The notes below the pieces were generated by a model. It was given only the letters and a program-made list of their open reading frames with translations. It made no database searches and was not told the DNA's origin. 10,911 nucleotides of DNA, taken from positions 244-11,154 of the forward strand of contig DNPC01000626.1 in assembly GCA_003501565.1 (NCBI GenBank), read 5' to 3'. Of the stretch, positions 1 through 4,643 are shown one piece after another. This DNA is from Planctomycetaceae bacterium. Lineage in GTDB: Bacteria > Planctomycetota > Planctomycetia > Pirellulales > Pirellulaceae. The translations under genes were made by a program, and so were the position numbers. How positions within the stretch are numbered: the stretch's first letter is position 1; every line of letters begins with the position of its first letter.

Positions 1-57
1 AACGGCGCGCCGTATAATACGGGGAAAGACGGCGCGCCGTGTATAAACTAGTTCGTC
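1..57 (+). other. Partial attC site (3' part) of a preceding cassette
   Basis: The 12-bp palindrome ACGGCGCGCCGT occurs at 2-13 and again at 29-40, so the two copies can also pair with each other around a 15-nt loop. The sequence then reads GTGTATA, a 5-nt spacer (46-50) and GTTCGTC (51-57). This matches the L'-spacer-R' layout of the attC sites at 503 and 1129, which also have 5 nt before GTT. The R''/L'' side would lie before base 1. GTTCGTC is the exact complement of the R'' box at 503-509, which supports 51/52 as the 5' crossover point of cassette 1. A perfect TATAAT lies at 13-18 and could be a -10 box, but any -35 would be off the window. It could instead be an unrelated GC-rich hairpin. 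Confidence 0.5.
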
Positions 58-73
58 GATGAGGAGCAGTTGA

Positions 74-538
74 TTGTCGCCACCGAAGACAATCGTTTTT
101 ACTCGAGGACGCTGGGACCGCATCTTCGCGACTGCAACGGTGGTTGCGTCCGGCGTTGCGGCTTTCTATGTGCATCTAACTGGTGGATCGCGCTTTGTCG
201 TCGTACCTGTTGTTTTCGTTGGTATGTGGCTCTATTTCCGACGATCAACACCGAAATCTGGCACGCGTGTGGAGACGATTGAAGGAAATCCAACGACGAT
301 TCGTTTATTGGGTTGGTTGGGACTGATTTTGCTGTGGACCACTTGTTTTTTCGCGTTCGACACTTTCGTCCTTGGTAACTCGTTTCGTGGACCACTGGTT
401 TGGTATCATTGGGTATTCCTGGTGGCAACCGTAACAGCCACGACCAGCGGTTGCGGGCTGATCGGCCCCATCTCCGCTCATCAGGAACCCACTGCAGACA
501 ACGACGAACCATCGGATGCACGCGAGACACCGAGTTGA
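74..538 (+). CDS. Cassette 1: small polytopic membrane protein, function unknown
   Basis: This 154-residue protein has four hydrophobic stretches: about residues 19-36 (IFATATVVASGVAAFY), 41-56 (FVVVPVVFVGMWLYF), 76-97 (LLGWLGLILLWTTCFFAFDT) and 108-128 (WYHWVFLVATVTATTSGCGL). It is probably an inner-membrane protein with a polar, acidic tail. No family was recognised. The start is TTG: GAGGAG at 61-66 lies 7 nt upstream, a stop (71-73) closes the frame just before it, and the first in-frame ATG would delete the first membrane segments. The ATG at 59 gives only four codons. The TGA stop lies inside attC 1, so the last eleven or so residues are encoded by the recombination site, which is common in compact cassettes. 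Expression may depend on an upstream promoter such as the TATAAT at 13. Confidence 0.68.
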   Translation: MSPPKTIVFTRGRWDRIFATATVVASGVAAFYVHLTGGSRFVVVPVVFVGMWLYFRRSTPKSGTRVETIEGNPTTIRLLGWLGLILLWTTCFFAFDTFVLGNSFRGPLVWYHWVFLVATVTATTSGCGLIGPISAHQEPTADNDEPSDARETPS

Positions 539-592
539 GTTTATTGAAATGGTTAGTCGCTCGCGGCGACCGCGTGATCCTAAACGTTATGC
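503..592 (+). other. attC site 1 (90 bp)
   Basis: The layout is R'' GACGAAC (503-509), a 4-nt spacer, an L'' arm (514-524), a central loop containing GAGTTGAGTTTATTGAAATGG, an L' arm CGCGTGATCC (571-580), a 5-nt spacer and R' GTTATGC (586-592). GGAT(514-517) pairs with ATCC(577-580) and CACGCG(519-524) with CGCGTG(571-576), leaving G518 unpaired. A single unpaired base in the L'' arm is a hallmark of integron attC sites. The R'' box pairs with the 5' end of its own cassette (51-57) rather than with the R' box next to it, which belongs to cassette 2. Confidence 0.72.
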
Positions 593-609
593 CTGAAGTG
601 CGATCACTC

Positions 610-1113
610 ATGAAATTCAGCGTGTCGACCACTTTCGCTATTGTCACGATCGTCGCATTGATCGTGGGTTGGGCAACAGAGCGAAGTCGAAGACTTGCCC
701 AGGCAGAATCGCACGTTCAAGAGAGACAATCGCTCAAGGGTGCAAATCGATCAATTGGTGCTGCTATTGAAGCTATGCGTTTAGCTTACCGTCTTCAAGA
801 CGCATCGAACGATCAGCGAATGCTCGTCCTGGACGCGAATCTAATAAGTAACACACTAGAAATCTGGCAAAACCATGAAGCTGTCTCTTACGCATTAGAT
901 CAAACTCACTGTCGTGGAATGACCTCTCATGCAGTGGTTTCCGGTTTGCTTGACGCACTACGATGTGCGACTCCCGAGGAATTCCAGGCTCGAGTGTCCC
1001 AGGTGCATAAAACAGATCCCACCCTTCTGCCTGAAAATCTTTCAGATCTAACAACTAGCAACTTCGACTGTTTTCTCCAGACATCGATCAACTACTATTC
1101 CGATACTTACTAA
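610..1113 (+). CDS. Cassette 2: single-pass membrane-anchored protein, function unknown
   Basis: This 167-residue protein opens KFSVSTTFAIVTIVALIVGWATERSRR. The one N-terminal hydrophobic helix (about residues 4-20) followed by positive residues is a start seen in many small planctomycete proteins, and suggests a membrane anchor with the rest as a soluble domain. A helical, heptad-like region follows (about 25-75), then a loop-rich tail ending in NYYSDTY. No enzyme motif is visible. ATG 610 is preferred because the planctomycete-type sequence begins there. ATG 589 is in frame, adds seven residues, and lies inside the R' core GTTATGC, so it may be fortuitous. Neither start has a clear ribosome binding site. 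The stop lies 15 bp before the R'' box of attC 2. The function is unknown. Confidence 0.65.
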   Translation: MKFSVSTTFAIVTIVALIVGWATERSRRLAQAESHVQERQSLKGANRSIGAAIEAMRLAYRLQDASNDQRMLVLDANLISNTLEIWQNHEAVSYALDQTHCRGMTSHAVVSGLLDALRCATPEEFQARVSQVHKTDPTLLPENLSDLTTSNFDCFLQTSINYYSDTY

Positions 1114-1128
1114 CACTAAAGAGGCAAG

Positions 1129-1220
1129 GCATAACAATTGGTTGCATACGAAGCCCTCGAATTGCCGTTTTGGCTTGGGTTGAGTCATTTGCTCGGGCTC
1201 GCTGAACCCCGCCGTTTCAC
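1129..1220 (+). other. attC site 2 (92 bp)
   Basis: R'' GCATAAC (1129-1135), a 4-nt spacer, GGTT (1140-1143), unpaired G1144, then CA pairing with the right arm TG-AACC (1203-1208), a 5-nt spacer (1209-1213) and R' GTTTCAC (1214-1220). GCCC (1153-1156) can pair with GGGC (1195-1198). The centre (about 1158-1190) aligns with attC 1 (TTG, TTT, GGTT, AGTC landmarks) but is more diverged. R'' is the exact complement of GTTATGCC at the start of cassette 2. The R' box departs from the GTTRRRY consensus, so this junction may be partly decayed. Confidence 0.65.
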
Positions 1221-1332
1221 CACTGATGCCACGATGTTCTTCAACTGAGATTCAACGATCGAACTGATACAGCACGAATACGATCGGGGGCGAAGCAAGG
1301 CCACCGCTGACTGGGCTGATGGCACGAGGAGA

Positions 1333-1584
1333 ATGTATGCGCAACTGATTGGAGCGTGGGGAAGATTCACCTACGATCTCATGGCTGACCGTTACGACGT
1401 TCACATCGAACATGTCAGCGACATTACTAATTCAAGCAAGCTGTCGTATGAACGCGGCTACAATTCAGTTGCACTCGACCACATCACGCAAAAAGACGGG
1501 TCGGACGCCTGGAATCGAATCCAAGATGAAGTACGCAGCTTCCGAGACGCCTACTACCGCAAGCACTTAGGCACACAAGATTGA
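1333..1584 (+). CDS. Cassette 3: small hypothetical protein, 5' end possibly broken
   Basis: From ATG 1333 this encodes 83 residues, soluble and rich in Tyr, Asp and Arg. No family was recognised. The same frame is open back to a TGA at 1246-1248, and the extra residues (IELIQHEYDRGRSKATADW) look like real protein, so the natural start is probably further upstream. An in-frame ATG at 1234 would give only four codons before that TGA, and another ATG at 1226 is in a different frame. GAGGAGA sits directly against ATG 1333, too close for a good ribosome binding site. Either the start codon is unusual or the cassette carries a nonsense or frameshift mutation. The attC that precedes this cassette also has a degenerate core, consistent with decay. 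Confidence 0.45.
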   Translation: MYAQLIGAWGRFTYDLMADRYDVHIEHVSDITNSSKLSYERGYNSVALDHITQKDGSDAWNRIQDEVRSFRDAYYRKHLGTQD

Positions 1585-1621
1585 TTGTGGCGAACCGGTG
1601 TGCCGATGCTCGCCAGTAATG

Positions 1622-1706
1622 GCAGAACCATGGGTTGCAAGGGAGGCCGCGAGCTGAGTTTATTGAAGTGGTGAGTCGTTTGCGCGGCCCCGCTGAACCG
1701 TTCTGT
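1622..1706 (+). other. attC site 3 (85 bp)
   Basis: R'' GCAGAAC (1622-1628), a 4-nt spacer, GGTT (1633-1636), unpaired G1637, CA, then an arm ending GGCCGCG (1645-1651). GGCCGCG pairs with CGCGGCC (1683-1689), and GGTT/CA with TG-AACC (1694-1699). R' GTTCTGT (1700-1706) follows directly, lacking the 5-nt spacer present in attC 1 and 2. The centre, GAGCTGAGTTTATTGAAGTGG, is nearly identical to attC 1, so the two are clear homologues. Confidence 0.7.
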
Positions 1707-1717
1707 GGTCAATAGAT

Positions 1718-2098
1718 ATGAACGAATCCGATGTTTGGAAAATTGAGCGCGAGTTAACGATCATCATTCCATTCGTTTTTATTGACTTCCTCAAGCGGGC
1801 TGCCAATGACGGTATTGATGTCTCCCGGGAATCAAACCCTATGTCTGGCGGCGTATTCACCGACATTGAAGAATGCATCTCGGAGAATCTGGCTCTTCGT
1901 GAAGATTGGGACGCCGATCATGATCTGTTTGCACCGGGATTTGATGACGGTTGTGGAAACTTCTTTGCAATCCGGGCTGGAAAGTCGGATGATGATGAAA
2001 TGTGCATAATTGCCCACGATCCTCCGGGAATTGAACCTCTCGGACCAGCATCGGAATTCTTCGACGACTATCTAGACAATGCTAGAAGCCAGTCTTAA
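1718..2098 (+). CDS. Cassette 4: SUKH (SMI1/KNR4) domain protein
   Basis: This 126-residue acidic protein has the SUKH-fold pattern: an N-terminal amphipathic helix and a 'P..FIDFLKRA.NDG' segment (about residues 15-32), a long middle region, then 'FAPGFDDGCGNFFAIRAGKSDDDEMCIIAHD' (about 68-99) with strands and the Gly-Asn-Phe-Phe turn, and a C-terminal 'ASEFFDDYL' helix. SUKH proteins often act as immunity proteins against secreted or contact-dependent nuclease and deaminase toxins, and also occur singly. No toxin gene adjoins it here, so it would be an orphan cassette copy. The ATG lies 12 bp inside the cassette without an obvious ribosome binding site. The family call is by pattern recognition, and the immunity role is inferred. 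Confidence 0.68.
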   Translation: MNESDVWKIERELTIIIPFVFIDFLKRAANDGIDVSRESNPMSGGVFTDIEECISENLALREDWDADHDLFAPGFDDGCGNFFAIRAGKSDDDEMCIIAHDPPGIEPLGPASEFFDDYLDNARSQS

Positions 2099-2120
2099 CT
2101 GCAGCAGCAACGTGAAGACA

Positions 2121-2160
2121 CCACAGACCAATGCAATGCACTCCAGTCGCGGTGACGTGA
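2121..2160 (+). other. Degraded attC site 4 (left arm preserved)
   Basis: CCACAGACC (2121-2129) is the complement of GTTCTGTGG at the 5' end of cassette 4 with one mismatch. A 4-nt spacer and CAAT-G-CA (2134-2140) follow, matching the spacing and the unpaired G of attC 1-3. After about 2144 the sequence jumps to GTCGCGGTGACGTGAT, which resembles a right arm but pairs poorly, and no R' core is seen. The centre seems deleted. The region also overlaps the end of an open minus-strand frame. Confidence 0.45.
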
Positions 2161-2308
2161 TAAAGGGAATGAGGAGCCCGTCTTCGGTCTCCAAAGAAAC
2201 CGGCAGCCGGGATAGATAGTGGCTGCCCTGATTGAGCGGAAAGAGTTGGTAGCCGTCATGGTGAACGGCGAAGCGGATGCGGTAGGTGACTTGCCAGTAG
2301 CGGGCGTT
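2153..2308 (-). pseudogene. Remnant of a coding sequence, 52 codons, no start
   Basis: Read on the minus strand, 2308-2153 gives NARYWQVTYRIRFAVHHDGY followed by a further 32 plausible residues. Third codon positions are strongly G/C-biased, as in a genuine planctomycete gene. The frame is bounded by a TGA inside the REP hairpin (near 2335) and continues into the degraded attC before stopping near 2070. There is no ATG, GTG or TTG start before the conserved-looking part, so both ends appear lost. No family could be named. It is probably an internal piece of a gene cut by the REP element on one side and by the array end on the other. Confidence 0.4.
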
Positions 2309-2316
2309 GGGTTCAG

Positions 2317-2379
2317 GTAGGTCGGTCTGTCCTCAGACCGACAAACCGGTGGTTGCGAGTCTCGGAGAGACTCGCCTAC
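2317..2379. repeat. REP/BIME-like paired hairpins with GTAG heads
   Basis: Two perfect hairpins face each other. The first is GTAG (2317-2320) followed by GTCGGTCTG (2321-2329), loop TCCT and CAGACCGAC (2334-2342). The second is GCGAGTCTC (2355-2363), loop GGA and GAGACTCGC (2367-2375), followed by CTAC (2376-2379). Each 9-bp stem is preceded by GTAG on its own strand. GTAG/GGAG next to a hairpin is the signature recognised by RAYT (TnpA-REP) Y1 transposases, and a head-to-head pair is a BIME. An alternative is a transcription terminator pair, but neither stem is followed by a T-run. Confidence 0.6.
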
Positions 2380-2434
2380 GCGCACCTGTCTGCGCATTCG
2401 CCGATCAGATAGCCTCGGCCTTTGAAGCCCCACC

Positions 2435-2473
2435 AAAAAAAACAGCTCGCTACAAATCAATGCAACGAGCTGT
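2435..2473 (-). terminator. Rho-independent terminator of tRNA-Pro
   Basis: On the minus strand ACAGCTCG (2473-2466) pairs perfectly with CGAGCTGT (2449-2442), with a 16-nt loop, and runs directly into eight T residues (2442-2435). It begins 13 nt after the tRNA 3' end and ends the tRNA transcript. Confidence 0.85.
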
Positions 2474-2485
2474 CTTGGTCTTAAG

Positions 2486-2560
2486 TCGGGGTGATAGGAT
2501 TCGAACCTACGACCCTCTGCTCCCAAAGCAGATGCGCTAGCCAGGCTGCGCTACACCCCG
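2486..2560 (-). tRNA. tRNA-Pro (UGG)
   Basis: This 75-nt tRNA folds as a full cloverleaf. The acceptor stem is CGGGGTG/CACCCCG with discriminator A (2486). The D arm has GCGC/GCGC stems, the anticodon stem is TCTGC/GCAGA, the loop is TTTGGGA with anticodon TGG (2525-2523), and the T arm GTAGG-TTCGAAT-CCTAT has one G-U pair. C1-G72 and G37 after the anticodon are typical of tRNA-Pro. CCA is not encoded. UGG can read most proline codons. It stands alone with its own promoter and terminator, and is the nearest core-genome landmark to the cassette array. Confidence 0.97.
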
Positions 2561-2570
2561 AACGGGCAGA

Positions 2571-2599
2571 AATTTACACGATTTAGTTAATTGCCGCAA
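2571..2599 (-). promoter_or_regulatory. Probable sigma-70 type promoter of tRNA-Pro
   Basis: On the minus strand TTGCGG (2599-2594) is followed after exactly 17 bp by TAAATT (2576-2571), 10 bp before the first tRNA base. This is a reasonable -35/-10 pair giving a short leader. Confidence 0.5.
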
Positions 2600-2732
2600 T
2601 GCGTTTTGATCAGCGAATCTAGGCATTTTCTACCGCGAAAAGTGCCCTGCTGCTCCCACAGCCACGGATCAATAAGCAGAATTCTCTGCCGAAAAAGCAG
2701 ACACAAACTTGCCAAGGTGGTTCGCGGAAAGG

Positions 2733-4484
2733 TCACATCGCGTCTGCCTGAGAAAACCGGCTGCCGAAGGGCAAACAGGCGATAAAACTGACTAAGCCGC
2801 ATAACCAAGCGAGGGGATATCCGACCGCCTGCACGAGCCCAGGCCGTGAATCGGCTCGAGGTTGTGCCAGGATCGCGGTAGCTGTTTTACGTTTAGATCG
2901 CTGCAGCACCCGACCGGATCCGTCGATCTGAGCAGAAATTCCTGTATTGGCTGCGACGATGACCGGACGCCGGTTCTCGACTGCTGTCAAAATAGTGCAC
3001 GCCAGGTGATGATCCAGCATCGAAGATCCCCGAAACCAGCTGTCATTGGATAGGTTGGCAATCACATCCGGGGACGCACCGCGAGCAGCCAACTCCCGGA
3101 CTTGGCGGGAAATTAGCCGCGGAACCATGCTTTCAAAGCAGATGTTCGGCGCTACTCGGGTTTCGCCGACCTCGAAGGCTTGCGGCTCGCTGCCCGTAAA
3201 AATAGTAATCGGGTACATGTCACGCAGGGGCTTGAGTAACACGCCCAATGGAAAATACTCGCCGAACATCACCGCATGCATCTTGTCGTACTGGCCTGCC
3301 ACCTCCCCACGCGGATTGATGAACAGCGCGGAATTGTATTTCTGATCCTCGTCCGGCGTAATGCGAACCACCGTGGTCCCGACCAGCAAATGAGGCGTCT
3401 TCGGCGACTCGACGATCGGACCCTGCATCTCCTCACCACGCGCCGCTCGCAAGGTATAGAAAACGCCCGCCTTAAAATTGCTGTCCAGTATTTGCAAATC
3501 GGCTTGACGTTCCTCGGACGAACGAGCTGGCAATGCGGGAATCGGTGATGGTCGATCGGGCAAGACATAAGGTAAACCACCACCGAAGGTCGACTCGGGC
3601 CAAACGACCAGGTCTGGGATCCCGTGCTTTCGAACAGCTTGGCGAGTGGTATCGAGATAGCGAAAATACGCTTCTTGGAGATCTTTGCCGGAACGCCCCG
3701 AATCAAACACGGTAGGTGTGTTTTCTTGAACAAGCAACGCATCCAACAGCGGTGGATCATCGGACTGAGCCAACAGCATCTGGTCCGCTTCGCTTAGTTT
3801 CCAAACACCGTAGGCCAACATTCCGGTAATACAAACACTTGCAGCGGCAGCTGGCACAAATGCCTGGCGGAGTTTGCCAGCCCGTGCAGCCAAGCACAGC
3901 TCAACCACGGCGGCGCAGGTGAGTATCATTACAAAACTGACGCCGTAAGTTCCCAGCTGATCAGCAATTTGTATAACCACCGGGAATGCAACTTGGCTGT
4001 GGGCTAATCCGCAAGCAGCGAAACCCGTTAAGATCCAAGCCCGAGCTAACTCGCATGCCACCCAGCTGACAGGCGCGGCCAGGTACATCGGCAACTTGCC
4101 TCCAGCAAATTGCCCCGTAAGCCGTCTGGCAATCACAACGAACAAAGGCGTGTAGATAGCCAAGAAAAGACTCAGCGCCAGCCAACCAAAATGTAGAGGC
4201 CAATAAGCCAAACGAATTCCCTGCAACGTCGCGAGCCAGAACAACGCTCCCGATGCCCAGAGTGCCCACCAGCCGCGCCGAGTGATTTTGGCTTCGGTTT
4301 TCGCCACATAGATCCAGCCAGCAGGTGCGATCCAAGCCAATAAGCTAAGCCCCACGGGTGGGAACGACGCCCAGAGAGCAATTGCGGACCCGAAGATCGC
4401 AATTGCGAATCTTCGATCGGCAGATTTCTGCTTATCCGGAGCTGCTCCCTCAGCCTTTCGACTCTTGCGCCGTTTCGAAGCCAT
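2733..4484 (-). CDS. lnt: Apolipoprotein N-acyltransferase
   Basis: Lnt transfers an acyl chain from a phospholipid to the N-terminal cysteine of diacylglyceryl-lipoproteins in the inner membrane, the last step of lipoprotein maturation. The protein has 583 residues, somewhat longer than the usual 500-550. A basic N-terminus (1-25) is followed by membrane helices to about 228, then a periplasmic nitrilase-like domain, and a final helix near 551-572. The catalytic triad is present: E297 in VVWPESTF, K401 in GQYDKMHAVMFGEYFP, C449 in NICFES. NLSNDSWF (477-484) and VIVAANTG (508-515) are further family motifs. AAGGA lies about 8 nt before the ATG. It follows purL after 159 bp, possibly as the last gene of the same transcript. 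The linker before about residue 330 is Pro/Arg-rich and longer than in Escherichia coli. Confidence 0.95.
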   Translation of the reverse strand: MASKRRKSRKAEGAAPDKQKSADRRFAIAIFGSAIALWASFPPVGLSLLAWIAPAGWIYVAKTEAKITRRGWWALWASGALFWLATLQGIRLAYWPLHFGWLALSLFLAIYTPLFVVIARRLTGQFAGGKLPMYLAAPVSWVACELARAWILTGFAACGLAHSQVAFPVVIQIADQLGTYGVSFVMILTCAAVVELCLAARAGKLRQAFVPAAAASVCITGMLAYGVWKLSEADQMLLAQSDDPPLLDALLVQENTPTVFDSGRSGKDLQEAYFRYLDTTRQAVRKHGIPDLVVWPESTFGGGLPYVLPDRPSPIPALPARSSEERQADLQILDSNFKAGVFYTLRAARGEEMQGPIVESPKTPHLLVGTTVVRITPDEDQKYNSALFINPRGEVAGQYDKMHAVMFGEYFPLGVLLKPLRDMYPITIFTGSEPQAFEVGETRVAPNICFESMVPRLISRQVRELAARGASPDVIANLSNDSWFRGSSMLDHHLACTILTAVENRRPVIVAANTGISAQIDGSGRVLQRSKRKTATAILAQPRADSRPGLVQAVGYPLAWLCGLVSFIACLPFGSRFSQADAM

Positions 4485-4643
4485 CGCCGAAGTCCTTTCA
4501 AACAGAAGCTAAAGCGTTAACGATCCCGGGCGGCCAAGCCTCACAGCCGCGTTTCTCTCAGAGATTGGTACCATGCCGCTAAATAGCCCATTGATGGAGA
4601 CACTTTCCTGCGTCGGACGAATGGCGGAACCTCCACTTACCAT

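Larger units (their letters stand above)
52..2144 (+). mobile_element. Integron gene-cassette array (four cassettes, no integrase in view)
   Basis: Four short plus-strand ORFs alternate with related imperfect palindromes that have attC architecture. Inferred cassette boundaries, cut after the G of the GTT core, are 52-586, 587-1214, 1215-1700 and 1701 to about 2144. In cassettes 1, 2 and 4 the 5' end is complementary to the R'' box near the 3' end of the same cassette: GTTCGTC (51) with GACGAAC (503), GTTATGCC (586) with GGCATAAC (1128), GTTCTGTGG (1700) with CCACAGACC (2121, one mismatch). All ORFs share one orientation, as in known arrays. An intI gene would be expected to the left of the window. 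The array stops before tRNA-Pro. Integron identity is an inference from structure. The alternative is a non-mobile family of intergenic palindromes. Confidence 0.72.

Noticed and set aside
503..1706. The repeated palindromes as a CRISPR array.
   Set aside because: The repeats are 85-92 bp, diverged, and separated by 480-630 bp coding units, not short uniform spacers.
2095..2526. A 143-residue minus-strand ORF spanning the tRNA, terminator and REP.
   Set aside because: It is read through a tRNA gene, a terminator and REP hairpins. The coding-like remnant inside it is in another frame.
2670..2710. A possible lnt terminator (GCAGA/TCTGC stem).
   Set aside because: The stem is only 5 bp and is followed by TTATTG rather than a T-run.
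4509..4643. A 44-codon minus-strand ORF whose ATG directly follows the purL stop.
   Set aside because: No ribosome binding site of its own is evident beyond purL coding sequence, composition is Gly/Ser/Arg-rich without protein-like features, and it fills an ordinary 159-bp gap. Chance is likelier.
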